From JAGVPT01 sp049578505 (GTDB taxonomy: Bacteria > Bacteroidota > Ignavibacteria > UBA10030 > UBA8401), in the NCBI GenBank assembly GCA_049578505.1, contig JBAUMC010000049.1, positions 1 through 64,000 on the forward strand: a stretch of 64,000 bases of DNA, given 5' to 3'. The notes beneath the pieces are model-generated. The model did not search any database. It was not told the origin of the DNA and saw only the letters and a program-made list of their open reading frames with translations. A program made the translations under genes and the position numbers. Below, piece by piece: positions 17,620 to 27,191 of the stretch. Each line of letters opens with the position of its first letter. The first letter of the stretch is position 1.

Positions 17620-18516
17620 TTACCAAGACAGCTCTAATCCTTCCCGCGCCGCCGTACATTCGAACGTGAAGTTTTTAGTTTTTATTTCCTTCTGGCACTT
17701 CATCACTATGTCATCTACCTTGTCGTCGCTGCGATTCGGTTCATGGTGGAATAAGACAAGATGTCGCGCGTTTGCTTCGGCTGCGACTTTGAGTGTGAAC
17801 AAGTAATGAGAATGACCCCAGCCGATCTTATCAACGTATTCTTCTGGCGTGTAGGTGCAATCGTGAATGAGGATGTCGGCATTTCTGGCAAAATCGAATA
17901 CCCTCTGGTTGGGATCACCGGAGAGGGCAGCATATTTTTCGAGGACAATTTTTTCGAAGTTGGACATCCGACCGGCGACTTCTTTGTCGAACGGTTCGTT
18001 GTCGCTGATATAGACAAGTGTTTTTCCCTTGTATTCAAGCCGGTATCCGACGGTGAATCCTGGATGATTCACATACATCGTCCGTACGTGCGCGCCGAAG
18101 ATCGTAAATTCTTCCTCGCCAATGGGACGAAAATTTATCTTCGCCTTCAATTCATTCAACTGAACGGGAAAGTAGATCCTGTTCATCTGGTCGGCAATAA
18201 TACGCTGAAGATTTACCTCCCTCCGTTCGGTGCCTATTATGGTAATCTCATTCCCCGAGATGAGTGCCGGTTTAAAAAATGGAAATCCTTGAATATGATC
18301 CCAGTGCGGGTGGGTGATGAGAAGGTAGGTTTTCAGCGACTCCCCGTTAGCAATGAGATGATCGCCAAAAGCACGGATCCCCGTTCCGGCATCAAATATA
18401 ATCAACTCGTCGTTGTCAAGCCGAAGCTCAAGCGATGGCGTGTTTCCCCCGTAGCGAACCGTCGCCTTGCCGGGTGTCGGGATTGAACCGCGGACACCCC
18501 AGAATTTTAATTTCAT
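17620..18516 (-). CDS. MBL-fold metallo-hydrolase
   Basis: Metallo-beta-lactamase superfamily hydrolase, 298 residues. It opens with the MKLKFWGVRGSIPTPG pattern typical of one branch of MBL/PhnP-RNase Z-like enzymes. The metal motif THPHWDHIQG supplies His69, His71, Asp73 and His74; later ligands include HPGFTVGY, ISDNEPF (Asp) and ILIHDCTYTPEEY, and the final His is in HLVLFHHEP. No exosite or beta-CASP domain, so not a tRNase Z or RNase J. Substrate unknown; phosphodiester or cyclic nucleotide hydrolysis is plausible. Located 34 bp downstream of the hexapeptide-repeat gene. Confidence 0.85.
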   Translation of the reverse strand: MKLKFWGVRGSIPTPGKATVRYGGNTPSLELRLDNDELIIFDAGTGIRAFGDHLIANGESLKTYLLITHPHWDHIQGFPFFKPALISGNEITIIGTERREVNLQRIIADQMNRIYFPVQLNELKAKINFRPIGEEEFTIFGAHVRTMYVNHPGFTVGYRLEYKGKTLVYISDNEPFDKEVAGRMSNFEKIVLEKYAALSGDPNQRVFDFARNADILIHDCTYTPEEYVDKIGWGHSHYLFTLKVAAEANARHLVLFHHEPNRSDDKVDDIVMKCQKEIKTKNFTFECTAAREGLELSW

Positions 18517-18550
18517 TGCGTTATCTCTGTCTTAAAATGAGAAATCGAAA

Positions 18551-19060
18551 TTAGATTCTGTATTGTGCAACATAATCAACGTAATTTTGCGCAGATTGAA
18601 TGAGAGATTGTCGTTCTTCCTCGGTCAAAGGCCGTACGACCTTTGCTGGGACTCCCGCTGCCAACATCCCCTCTGGAATTACCGAATTACCTACAACGAC
18701 CGCGCCGGCCGCTACAAAAGAATACGGGCCAATACGCGCATTATCCAGGATAATGGCCCCCATGCCTATCAGAGAAAAATCGTTGACCGTCGCCGCGTGA
18801 ACAACCGCATTGTGTCCTACGGTAACGCTTGAACCAATAATTAATGGGTATCGTCCATGCGTGACGTGAAGCACCGAAGCATCCTGAATATTTGTCCGCT
18901 CGCCTATTCGTATGAAATTCACATCCCCACGAACAACCGCATTGAACCAAACGCTGCTCTCTTTTCCAACTTCAACATCTCCGATGACGTGGGCCCCCTC
19001 TGCTATAAACACGCTTGGATGAATTCTTGGTACGATACCGCGGTACGGTATGATGCTCAT
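18551..19060 (-). CDS. Gamma-carbonic-anhydrase-like hexapeptide-repeat protein
   Basis: Left-handed beta-helix protein of 169 residues in the YrdA/PaaY/CaiE group of gamma-carbonic-anhydrase-like proteins. Hexapeptide turns run from residue ~15 to ~130 (IGDVEVGKESSVWFNAVVRGD...). The zinc ligands are recognisable: His in VLHVTHG and the two His of VGHNAVVH, with the conserved Arg/Asp of VRGD and Gln of TNIQD. The C-terminal helix (LTEEERQSLIQSAQNYVDYV) caps the trimer. It may hydrate CO2 or hydrolyse a thioester; activity in this group is variable. The upstream gene ends 6 bp before it. Confidence 0.88.
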   Translation of the reverse strand: MSIIPYRGIVPRIHPSVFIAEGAHVIGDVEVGKESSVWFNAVVRGDVNFIRIGERTNIQDASVLHVTHGRYPLIIGSSVTVGHNAVVHAATVNDFSLIGMGAIILDNARIGPYSFVAAGAVVVGNSVIPEGMLAAGVPAKVVRPLTEEERQSLIQSAQNYVDYVAQYRI

Positions 19061-19066
19061 CGTCTC

Positions 19067-19987
19067 TCAGTCTTGAGGAGCCCGCGGCGGGACCCATCCG
19101 GGACGGTTCCATTTTATTAATTCAAGCCGCACGCTTCCGATGATCACCTTCATTCTCGCGATTATCGGCACGGCTGCCTCATCGTTGCTGAACCATCCGG
19201 AAAACCCCCCCGTAAGCCCGAAAATTCCGACGAAATCCGCCCGCCCTTCAAGCTCTATTGTCTCAACGGGATATTTGATCGCGTCGATCTCGGATGAAGT
19301 TTTTTTGTTAAGAAAATCAATGTACGTGTTGACTTTCTTTCCACTTACGAAAGTCGGAACGTTTTCAGAACTATTTGAATGCACGTTCCCCCGTGCGTAG
19401 AAGAACAACGACAACCCGTCTTGGTAATTTGAACTTATCGTATCTGATGTTTTCGTTACGGAATCCTGCTGCTGACGAATGCCTTCCTCAAGGATTATCC
19501 GTTTGTGTGGATAATCAAATGAATAATTCGAGTACGAGACATGGTTTGTGTCTTTGTTATCAACGCCGGAAAAATAATGCGAGTATAACTGCGGATCAAT
19601 CTCGCTGAAAAAAATCCAATGCAAGTTGACGAACGGTACCCCGCCGTACGAATCCATAAAGGCTTTAGCGTGAAATATGGTAACGCCGTTTTCTTGTGCC
19701 GAGTCGACGACCTCAATCTTCACGGTTCCCAAAGAGAAGATTGAATAGCTCACTTCGTACTCTAATCGCTCCCCTACAAAGAACATCCCGGAAGGAGCAG
19801 CAAGACCAATGCTCGGGTAGGTTGGGCTCTTTGCCTTTCCCGGCTCGGTCAGAAAAAAGGCTGAGCAGAGCAACATAGCAAGGCAAAGAAAACTTAGAAT
19901 GAAATTTTTGAATTTCAATTTCTTGAAAAACAGACCCCCGAAACTCGAACGGCGGCGATGTTCATCAGATGGCGACTGGTCATTCAT
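19067..19987 (-). CDS. DUF3108 exported protein
   Basis: Protein of 306 residues with a basic N-terminus, a hydrophobic segment (about 28-47, NFILSFLCLAMLLCSAFFL) and a mature part matching DUF3108: PSGMFFVGERLEYEVSYSIFSLGTVKIEV, then HAKAFMDSYGGVPFVNLHWIFFSEID and a C-terminal PVETIELEGRADFVGIFGLTGG...ARMKVIIGSVRLELI. These proteins have an LptA/LolA-like beta structure and are periplasmic, role unknown. The ATG shares one base with the TAA of the CTP protease gene, so both are translated in coupling, suggesting joint work in the envelope. Confidence 0.82.
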   Translation of the reverse strand: MNDQSPSDEHRRRSSFGGLFFKKLKFKNFILSFLCLAMLLCSAFFLTEPGKAKSPTYPSIGLAAPSGMFFVGERLEYEVSYSIFSLGTVKIEVVDSAQENGVTIFHAKAFMDSYGGVPFVNLHWIFFSEIDPQLYSHYFSGVDNKDTNHVSYSNYSFDYPHKRIILEEGIRQQQDSVTKTSDTISSNYQDGLSLFFYARGNVHSNSSENVPTFVSGKKVNTYIDFLNKKTSSEIDAIKYPVETIELEGRADFVGIFGLTGGFSGWFSNDEAAVPIIARMKVIIGSVRLELIKWNRPGWVPPRAPQD

Positions 19988-21606
19988 TATTGAAGCTTTG
20001 CTATCTTTGCAGCCTCCGGAAAGATGGAGAGCGCTTTCTTCAGTTGATTATCCGACCTCAAGATGACAGGATACCATCCGTCGTTTCCCCAAAAATTTCT
20101 GGCGATATGAGCTTTGAGCCGCGCCTTGGTGTACTCTTTGTCTTTCGCAAATTGCTCCGCATTGAAGTCGACCTTCTTCCCTTTGATGAACGAGATAAAT
20201 TGAGCGATAAGGGAATCGTCTATTTCGAAATTTCGGTCGAACGATTGGAAGTCGCCTTTATATTTTTCTTTTATTTCTTTCGTATGGTCGGCCAAATATT
20301 CCGTCGTAAACTCATAGAACAAATTCCGGTTTCTGAGTGTTATCGTCAGGGGAGTCGCATCGTCCGGCTTCACGATGTAATCAGGCGTGATCCCCCCCCC
20401 GCCATAAATTTTTCTTCCGTCGGCAGTTTTGAAGACCGGACGGGTCGAGTCGCTTTCTTCGACGTGCGAAATATTGTCGCCTTCGGTTTCTTTCCGCTCA
20501 AATGCCTCACGCTGGTATTCTTCTTTTCCTTCCGCATACGAACGTTGGATGCAACGGCCGCTCGGCGTATAATAGCGAGCGATCGTCAAACGAACCGCCG
20601 ACTTATCCGCGAGCTCGAACTGGCGCTGCACAAGCCCCTTGCCGAAACTTGTCTCGCCGACAATCAACCCGCGATCCCAATCCTGAATTGCACCCGCAAC
20701 AATTTCACTCGCGGAAGCCGTTCCGTTCGAGATCAAAATAATTAACGGAGTTTTTTCAAACTCGCTGTTGGATGTAGCAAAATATTCTTCGTCGAAATCG
20801 GGCCGGCGGCCTTTCGTATAGACGATTTTTCTTTGCCCCGTCGAAGGATTTCCATCGAGGAATAAGTCGGCCATTTTGACGGCTTGGTCAAGATAGCCTC
20901 CGGGGTTAAATCGGAGGTCCAGAACTAATCGCTTCATTCCCATTCCTTTAAGCTTCTGAAGCGCGCTCAGCATTTCAGCGTTGGTGGTCTCAGCAAAACG
21001 TGTAACGTTGATGTACCCGACTTCGTCGTTGAGCATGAAGGAGACATCGACGCTGTAAAATGGAATAACGTCTCGAACAATTTCATAATCGAGGGGATCT
21101 TTTTCTCCCGGTCTGACAATCGTGACTGAAACTTTTGTCCCTTTCGGCCCCTTCAAACCTTTCATCACCTGGTCATTATCAAAACCAATCGCGCTTTTGC
21201 CGTCAATCTTCACGATCTTGTCGTTGGAGAGAATTCCCAATTGAGCACTCGGCCCGCCGCCGATCGGCTGCACTACTGTAATCGTATCGTTCACGATGGC
21301 AAATTCTATTCCGATCCCTTCAAATTTTCCACGGAATTCTTCGGTCACTTTTGTCAATTGTTTTGGGTCGATGTACACGGAGTGGGGGTCAAGATCGTTC
21401 AGCATCCCTTTTATGGCAGATTCCGTAAGCTTCTGAGTGTCGACTTCGTCGACATAATATTTTTCCGTCAAGCTTAGCACATCTTTGAATTTGCCGAGCT
21501 GTTCGTAAATGTTGTCGCCGGAAATAAGCATGTTGAGCTGCATCCCGCCCAATATCGAGACCAGGATCAATACCCCAACAATCGGCGTCGAAAACCTTTT
21601 CTTCAT
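19987..21606 (-). CDS. Carboxyl-terminal processing protease (S41)
   Basis: Periplasmic PDZ-containing S41 protease of the CtpA/Prc family, 539 residues from ATG 21606. I chose this start over ATG 21639 because the signal anchor begins right after it (MKKRFSTPIVGVLILVSILGG) and an AAAAGAGG ribosome site precedes it. The PDZ domain covers about residues 85-170 (GIGIEFAIVNDTITVV). The catalytic dyad is Ser298 in NGTASASEI and Lys323 in ETSFGKGLVQ. It trims C-termini of exported proteins or regulates wall hydrolases. Its leader holds two small adjoining hairpins (21748-21777). Confidence 0.92.
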   Translation of the reverse strand: MKKRFSTPIVGVLILVSILGGMQLNMLISGDNIYEQLGKFKDVLSLTEKYYVDEVDTQKLTESAIKGMLNDLDPHSVYIDPKQLTKVTEEFRGKFEGIGIEFAIVNDTITVVQPIGGGPSAQLGILSNDKIVKIDGKSAIGFDNDQVMKGLKGPKGTKVSVTIVRPGEKDPLDYEIVRDVIPFYSVDVSFMLNDEVGYINVTRFAETTNAEMLSALQKLKGMGMKRLVLDLRFNPGGYLDQAVKMADLFLDGNPSTGQRKIVYTKGRRPDFDEEYFATSNSEFEKTPLIILISNGTASASEIVAGAIQDWDRGLIVGETSFGKGLVQRQFELADKSAVRLTIARYYTPSGRCIQRSYAEGKEEYQREAFERKETEGDNISHVEESDSTRPVFKTADGRKIYGGGGITPDYIVKPDDATPLTITLRNRNLFYEFTTEYLADHTKEIKEKYKGDFQSFDRNFEIDDSLIAQFISFIKGKKVDFNAEQFAKDKEYTKARLKAHIARNFWGNDGWYPVILRSDNQLKKALSIFPEAAKIAKLQ

Positions 21607-22050
21607 AAAACCTCTTTTTAGTTCTTCCTTTTGTATCATCTGAAATCAATTTTTGCTGTACGTTCGAAAGCTCAACGTGAACGCATGCTGTTCCGCTTTG
21701 CAGCAGGACAACACCTATCTTCACATTTCAAAAAAATATACTAACCTCTTTCAGTATTGAAAGAAGTGACGCACTTCACCTAGCGGGGTAAATTTGGCGT
21801 GTTTTAATCAAAATCATAAGAAATAGGTTCAAAGTCAAGTTAGTCGTACTGGCTCAATTTGTCATTCCCGCGTTCCGAAGGAATCCTTCCGGGAAAAAGC
21901 GGGAATCCAGTATTGTGCATTTTAATGCATAATGGATGCCTACTTTTCCCGAAGGGATGCCTTTGGCACGTGGGCATGACATATTTTTTTCAAATTGAGC
22001 CAGCATGATGTTAGGGGCTACCCCCATTTTTCTGGTAAGAAAGCTGTAGT
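21607..22050. other. Intergenic region between ctp and lysS
   Basis: This is 444 bp without a gene. It contains two adjoining hairpins in the ctp leader (CTTTCA-GTAT-TGAAAG at 21748-21763 and GAAGTG-ACG-CACTTC at 21763-21777) and repeat copy A (21849-22003). The remaining ~120 bp is AT-rich and presumably holds the ctp promoter; no convincing -35/-10 pair was found. Confidence 0.6.
21849..22003. repeat. Palindromic intergenic repeat, copy A
   Basis: Ends are a perfect 13-bp inverted repeat, CTGGCTCAATTTG (21849-21861) and CAAATTGAGCCAG (21991-22003). Inside are ATTCCCGCGTTC...GCGGGAAT and a conserved block ending in CACGTGGGCATGACA. The same ends and internal blocks recur at 46788-46920 and 59346-59601. 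The size and terminal repeats suggest a MITE-like element. Confidence 0.75.
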
Positions 22051-23571
22051 CTATTTCTCCGGCTTCATCTGCGGAAAAAAAATCACATCGCGGATTGATT
22101 CCTGCCCCGTCAGTAACATGGTCAACCGGTCGATGCCGATCCCAAGTCCTGCAGTCGGCGGCATGCCGTATTCAAGCGCTCGAAGAAAGTCTTCATCAAG
22201 TATCTGGGCTTCGTCATCACCCCGTTCTTTGAGCCGCACCTGCTCTTCGAATCTGGCCCTCTGGTCAAGAGGATCGTTCAATTCGCTGAAGGCGTTGCAG
22301 ATTTCCTGGCCGTTTACAAAACCTTCAAAGCGTTCGACCAGCCCCGCTTCCGACCGGTGTTTCTTTGCAAGCGGCGACATCTCAACCGGATAATCCATAA
22401 GGAACGTCGGCTGGATAAGATACGGCTGCACTTTCACGCCGAAAATTTCATCGACGATGTTCCCCGAATTGGCCGCGGGATCGATATCGACGTGCATTTC
22501 TTTTGCGATGGAACGAAGCTGGGCTTCATCGATCCCCCGAAGCTTACGCCCGGTATATTCCTCAATCGCGCCGAACATGGTGATGCGTTTCCAGGGAGGA
22601 GTAAAATCGATTTCACGATCTCCCAACATTACCTTTGCTCCGCCATTGAGTGCCACTGCCACAGAATGGATCATCTGCTCGACCAACTCCATCATCCACA
22701 CATAATCACGGTACGCAACATATAACTCCATCATCGTGAATTCTGGGTTGTGATTCCGGTCCATCCCCTCGTTACGAAAGTCTTTCGCGATCTCATACAC
22801 GCCGTCGTACCCGCCGACAATGAGCCGCTTCAAATAGAGCTCATCGGCGATGCGAAGATACAGCGGCATATCGAGAGTATTGTGATGAGTGACAAAAGGA
22901 CGCGCTGAAGCGCCCCCGTACAGCGGTTGCAAGACCGGCGTTTCCACCTCGATGTAGTTTCTATCATCTAAGAATTTGCGCAGTGTGCGGAGAATAATCG
23001 TCCTTTTGGTCAAGATGTCCCGCACCGCCGGGTTCACGACAAGGTCGACATACCGTTGCCGATACCGCAGTTCTTTATCGGCAAAGGGATCGAACGTGAC
23101 TTTATTTCCCGATTCGTCTGTTTTTTCTTTGACAACCGGAAGGGGGCGCAACGACTTGGTAAGCAGTTTTAGCTCCTGTGCATGAACCGATACCTCACCC
23201 ATTTTCGTCCTAAAGATAAAACCCTTGATGCCGATAATATCTCCGATATCTAGAAGGCGAAACGCATCATAAATGTCGCCTAGATCATCCTTCCTCAAGT
23301 ATATTTGTATTTTCCCTTTTGAATCCTGGATATGGCAGAATGACGCCTTCCCCATTTTGCGCAGCGACATGATCCTCCCTGCAATGGAAACAACCCGTTG
23401 CGGCTCGCCATCTTTGAAGGCGTTAAGGATCTCTGATGAAAATGCGTCGCGTTCATAGCCGTGCGGATACGGCTCGATGCCGAGTTTCCTAAGTTGGTCC
23501 AGTTCCTCACGGCGGCGGGCCATAAGCGCATTCAATTCCTGCTGGTATTCGTGCTGATCCATAGTGGTCAA
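22051..23571 (-). CDS. lysS: Lysyl-tRNA synthetase, class II
   Basis: Charges tRNA-Lys. The 506 residues comprise an N-terminal OB-fold anticodon-binding domain (about 55-160) and a class II catalytic core with motif 2 around FRNEGMDRNHNPEFTMMELY and motif 3 in the C-terminal GLGIGIDRLTMLLTGQ. The C-terminus (RDVIFFPQMKP) is typical. It is 33 bp downstream of malQ on the same strand; repeat copy A lies just beyond its 3' end. Confidence 0.97.
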   Translation of the reverse strand: MTTMDQHEYQQELNALMARRREELDQLRKLGIEPYPHGYERDAFSSEILNAFKDGEPQRVVSIAGRIMSLRKMGKASFCHIQDSKGKIQIYLRKDDLGDIYDAFRLLDIGDIIGIKGFIFRTKMGEVSVHAQELKLLTKSLRPLPVVKEKTDESGNKVTFDPFADKELRYRQRYVDLVVNPAVRDILTKRTIILRTLRKFLDDRNYIEVETPVLQPLYGGASARPFVTHHNTLDMPLYLRIADELYLKRLIVGGYDGVYEIAKDFRNEGMDRNHNPEFTMMELYVAYRDYVWMMELVEQMIHSVAVALNGGAKVMLGDREIDFTPPWKRITMFGAIEEYTGRKLRGIDEAQLRSIAKEMHVDIDPAANSGNIVDEIFGVKVQPYLIQPTFLMDYPVEMSPLAKKHRSEAGLVERFEGFVNGQEICNAFSELNDPLDQRARFEEQVRLKERGDDEAQILDEDFLRALEYGMPPTAGLGIGIDRLTMLLTGQESIRDVIFFPQMKPEK

Positions 23572-23604
23572 ATCATTCTGGCAGATGAAATTTGGTAAGT
23601 TCTT

Positions 23605-25146
23605 TTAAGGCAACTTTTTGCCGTGGGGGTACGCTGGCAATTCCAGCCGGTCGGCCGAACAGCGTTTGAATAGTGCCGTAAGTTCATAAAGTCGAGCTGC
23701 ATGCCATGACGCAACCTGTTCCCATGAGAACCGCCACTCCCAGTATCCTGACGGTTGACCGGGCAAATTCATGCGCGCTTCCGATCCGAGACCGAGCACA
23801 TCCTGCATCGGATAGATAGCCATATCGGCAACTGATTGGGCTGCAAGCCGGATCAAATCCCAATGAATTTCTTTTCCATCAGTACCGGTATACTTCTTAA
23901 CGAACGATTGTTCTCGCTCGGTGGCTCTTTGGAACCAGCCAATCGTTGTGTCATTGTCGTGCGTGCCGGTATAGACGACAACATTTGGCGAGTAGTTGTG
24001 AGGAAGGAAAGGGTTCTTAGGGTCCCCGGCAAAAGCGAATTGAAGAACTTTCATCCCGGGAAAATTGAACCTGTCGCGTAGGGCGATGACGTCGTCGGTC
24101 ATCAGTCCAAGGTCCTCAGCGATGATCGGAAGCTTGCCGAGTTTTAGCAGCACCGTATCGAAAAGTTGTTCTTTGGGACCGCCAACCCACCTGCCATGTA
24201 CTGCGGTTTTTTCGTCCGCCGGAATTTCCCAGTACGCTGCGAAGCCACGGAAATGGTCGATGCGGACAATATCGACGAGCGCAAGCGTGTTTTTGATCCG
24301 CTCGATCCACCATGCAAAGCCGTCCCGTTCCATCACATCCCATCGGTAGAGCGGGTTTCCCCATCGCTGGCCCGTTGCGCTAAAATAATCGGGAGGCACA
24401 CCTGCAACGACGGTAGAGCGGAGATTTTCATCAAGAGAGAAAAGGTCGGGGTGTGCCCATACGTCGGAGCTTTGGAACGCGGTAAAAATCGGAATATCGC
24501 CGACAATTTGAATTCCTTTTTCGTTGGCGTATTTCTTGAGCGCCGACCACTGACGGGCGAAACACCATTGGGTAAATTTCCAGAATTTAATTTCGTCGTG
24601 TAATTCGACCCGCGCCTTTTCTAGAGCCGGTGCCTTGCGCTGGGCGATGTCGCGGTCCCATTCACACCATTCCTTGCTGTCATGCTCATTTTTCAGCGCC
24701 ATGAAAAGAGCGTAATCTGCCAGCCAGCCTTTATTTTGATTATCGAACGATTCGAATTCGGCTTTATCGTTCGACGTTGCGTGTGCAAAAAATTGCTTCG
24801 CAGCATGATGTAACAATTTTGTCCGGAAAGGTATCACTTTCCCGAAGTCAATATGATCGGTCGGAAATGTATTCACAGACGCAAGATCATCGCTGCGGAG
24901 CCAGCCTTTGTGTTCGAGTTCGGAGAGGTCGATGAGGAGCGGGTTGCCGGCAAATGCGGACAAGCTCATGTAGGGAGAATTGCCAAGCCCGACAGGACCG
25001 AGCGGAAGTATTTGCCACAGCTTCTGGCCGGCAACAACAAGCCAATCAATAAAATGGTATGCAGCCGGACCGAAATCTCCCGAACCGTGCGGACCAGGAA
25101 GAGATGTGGGGTGAAGAAGCACTCCGCTGCTGCGTGGAAATCGCAT
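23605..25146 (-). CDS. malQ: 4-alpha-glucanotransferase (amylomaltase)
   Basis: GH77 enzyme that transfers maltosyl/glucan chains in glycogen or maltodextrin metabolism. The 513 residues are the compact bacterial form, without an N-terminal starch-binding extension. The N-terminus SSGVLLHPTSLPGPHGSGDFG is diagnostic. Catalytic residues are Asp297 (nucleophile, VRIDHFRG), Glu344 (acid/base, IIAEDLG) and Asp397 (transition-state stabiliser, GTHDNDT). No glycogen genes are beside it; it shares an operon position with lysS. Confidence 0.95.
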   Translation of the reverse strand: MRFPRSSGVLLHPTSLPGPHGSGDFGPAAYHFIDWLVVAGQKLWQILPLGPVGLGNSPYMSLSAFAGNPLLIDLSELEHKGWLRSDDLASVNTFPTDHIDFGKVIPFRTKLLHHAAKQFFAHATSNDKAEFESFDNQNKGWLADYALFMALKNEHDSKEWCEWDRDIAQRKAPALEKARVELHDEIKFWKFTQWCFARQWSALKKYANEKGIQIVGDIPIFTAFQSSDVWAHPDLFSLDENLRSTVVAGVPPDYFSATGQRWGNPLYRWDVMERDGFAWWIERIKNTLALVDIVRIDHFRGFAAYWEIPADEKTAVHGRWVGGPKEQLFDTVLLKLGKLPIIAEDLGLMTDDVIALRDRFNFPGMKVLQFAFAGDPKNPFLPHNYSPNVVVYTGTHDNDTTIGWFQRATEREQSFVKKYTGTDGKEIHWDLIRLAAQSVADMAIYPMQDVLGLGSEARMNLPGQPSGYWEWRFSWEQVASWHAARLYELTALFKRCSADRLELPAYPHGKKLP

Positions 25147-25230
25147 GATGGTAACCTTTCAATCGTATTCTTTATTGTGTCGACTCAACAGCAATGACAA
25201 CGAATAACATGCATCACGCATGCGGAGAGT

Positions 25231-25995
25231 TCATTGTTCTTTCATTCCAGCAAATTTTTTGAGCATGCGTGTTTCAGGAGGCGACAGATATCGCCAACCT
25301 CCCCGCCGCAAGCCTTCAGCCGTCAGTCCGGCATACTGCACACGGTCCAGGCGTTTTACCTCGTATCCAAGCGATTCAAACATCCTCCTCACCTGTCTGT
25401 TGCGTCCTTCATGGATTGTAATAATGAGATTCCGGTTCTTTGTCCCCGGGATCGAATCAACACGGGCCGGAGCAGTTTTTCCATCCTCAATGTGAACGCC
25501 TTTCTTTACTTTCTCGATATCTTTTTGGTCAACCCCTGTCGTCAATTCCACATGGTATGACTTGTCTACACGATGCGAAGGATGCATCAGCCTATGTGCA
25601 AGTTCTCCGTCGTTCGTAAACAAAAGGACACCCGTCGTGTTCCGGTCCAGACGCCCCACCGGAAAAATCCGCTCGCGAGTATGAACGAGATCGTACACCG
25701 TCTTCCGATTCTTCTCATCGCGCGCAGTCGTGATATAATCTTTCGGCTTGTTCAGCACAATATAGACGAGCTTTTCTTCGACGAAGATTGTTTTGCCGTT
25801 GATAGCAACGTGGTCAGTGGAAGGTGAGACTTTCGTGGAGAGCTCGGTGACGACTTTTTTATTGACTGTTACTTCTCCGTTGAGAATCAATTCCTCGGCT
25901 TTGCGTCTGGAGGATATGCCCGCCATCGCGATGAAGCGATTTAACCGAACAACTTGCGGAAGAACGTTTGTATTTTTGTCTTCCACGTGCTCCAT
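25231..25995 (-). CDS. rluB: rRNA pseudouridine synthase, RluB/RsuA family
   Basis: Enzyme of 254 residues with an N-terminal S4 RNA-binding domain (about 17-65, VRLNRFIAMAGISSRRKAEE) and a catalytic domain holding the nucleophile Asp in GRLDRNTTGVLLFTNDG and the family RRMFESLGYEV segment. It converts a uridine in 23S (RluB) or 16S (RsuA) rRNA; placement in a scpA-scpB-rluB cluster favours RluB. ATG 25995 overlaps the end of scpB by 55 bp; a later start would cut into the S4 domain, so the overlap seems real. A second paralogue is at 35941-36678. Confidence 0.9.
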   Translation of the reverse strand: MEHVEDKNTNVLPQVVRLNRFIAMAGISSRRKAEELILNGEVTVNKKVVTELSTKVSPSTDHVAINGKTIFVEEKLVYIVLNKPKDYITTARDEKNRKTVYDLVHTRERIFPVGRLDRNTTGVLLFTNDGELAHRLMHPSHRVDKSYHVELTTGVDQKDIEKVKKGVHIEDGKTAPARVDSIPGTKNRNLIITIHEGRNRQVRRMFESLGYEVKRLDRVQYAGLTAEGLRRGGWRYLSPPETRMLKKFAGMKEQ

Positions 25996-27191
25996 CCTTT
26001 CTTCGATTCGTGCCTTTCAGGCTCTCCCGGTTTAAGAGGGAGTTCGACCGTTTCGGTCGACCCTGTCTCTTCCGGTGCAACATACCCGTGGACAGGTGCC
26101 TCGCCGGCTTCCCCGTTGTCAGCAATTTCCGGAATTACTAATAAGATCTCTTCATTGTGTACTTCTTCGGGGGGAATTCTAAGAATCGCCTCACTCTCGT
26201 TAATCGCCGTTGATTCAGCAATCCGTTCGGTCGGCTCTGCCTCAATCTCCGGAAATTCTTCCGCGAAGGAAGCCTCGGTTTGTTCGGCTAACCCGGCAGC
26301 AATTACTTGAGTCGGCGGAGAAAGCGGCACAACCTCTTTATTTTCAATAACTTCGCCATCTTCATTTCTCAGCGTGTTCGATGAAGGCAAAACGGGCGCA
26401 GTTTTTTCAATAACAGTTTTGCCTTCGCTTTCTTTTTGTTCTTCCTGAAGCTTCGATTTCTTTCTGGGGATATGCGGTGCGCGTGAGTTCGGGTCGAATT
26501 TCTCGTGTAGTTTTTCTTTGAACTCCATCTCCTCCTGATTCGCCAGCATTCTCTTCTCGACTTCGAGCTCGGTTTCTCCCAGAAGTTCCTCTATCTCTCT
26601 CGGTTTAGGCAAATCGGAAATTTCGTTCAGCCCGAAGTGTCTGAGGAAATCCGGCGTCGTGCCATACAACAGCGGCCGCCCGGGACTATGTGCGCGTCCG
26701 ACGATCGCGGCAAGATTTTTCTCCAACAATGTTTTCATGATGTAATCCGCGTTCACCCCGCGGATGAACTCGACTTCCGATTTTGTGATCGGCTGCTTGT
26801 ACGCGATGATCGCGAGCGTCTCCACGGCCGTCTGTGAAAGCTTGCGGCGCGCTTTTTCTTTGAAGAGTTTTCCTACCCACGTCGCAAATTTTTTCTCCGT
26901 TGCAAAAACGTATCCCCCCGCTAACTGCTGAATTCTGTACGCACGGTGCAGTTCGATATATTCGGCGTTTAGCGAATTTATCGCCTCCCTGATTTCTTCA
27001 CCCGTCGGGTCTATTTTTTCTGCGTCGGGTTTTTCGCGATTCATGTCATCGAAGACAATACGAAGTGTCTCAAGCGTCACCGGTTCATCGGATGCAAAGA
27101 GCAGGGCTTCGACAATCTCTTTCAATTCCGTCGCGACAGCAATCCCAACCGTTTGCTCGGTCAAAGCTTCCGTCCTTGGCTCTTCATTCAT
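25941..27191 (-). CDS. scpB: Segregation and condensation protein B with long acidic tail
   Basis: Kleisin-associated subunit of the SMC condensin complex. Residues ~20-210 hold the two winged-helix domains of ScpB (EIVEALLFASDEPVTLETLR; SQTAVETLAIIAYKQPITKS at 119-138; GRPLLYGTTPDFLRHFGL). The protein continues for about 200 more residues: an acidic, Glu/Pro/Ala-rich region of low complexity, then a short basic amphipathic end (WKTKIQTFFRKLFG). Usual ScpB is ~180-220 residues, so this tail is a marked extension. The start overlaps scpA by 4 bp (ATGA), the 3' end overlaps rluB by 55 bp. Confidence 0.93.
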   Translation of the reverse strand: MNEEPRTEALTEQTVGIAVATELKEIVEALLFASDEPVTLETLRIVFDDMNREKPDAEKIDPTGEEIREAINSLNAEYIELHRAYRIQQLAGGYVFATEKKFATWVGKLFKEKARRKLSQTAVETLAIIAYKQPITKSEVEFIRGVNADYIMKTLLEKNLAAIVGRAHSPGRPLLYGTTPDFLRHFGLNEISDLPKPREIEELLGETELEVEKRMLANQEEMEFKEKLHEKFDPNSRAPHIPRKKSKLQEEQKESEGKTVIEKTAPVLPSSNTLRNEDGEVIENKEVVPLSPPTQVIAAGLAEQTEASFAEEFPEIEAEPTERIAESTAINESEAILRIPPEEVHNEEILLVIPEIADNGEAGEAPVHGYVAPEETGSTETVELPLKPGEPERHESKKGWSTWKTKIQTFFRKLFG

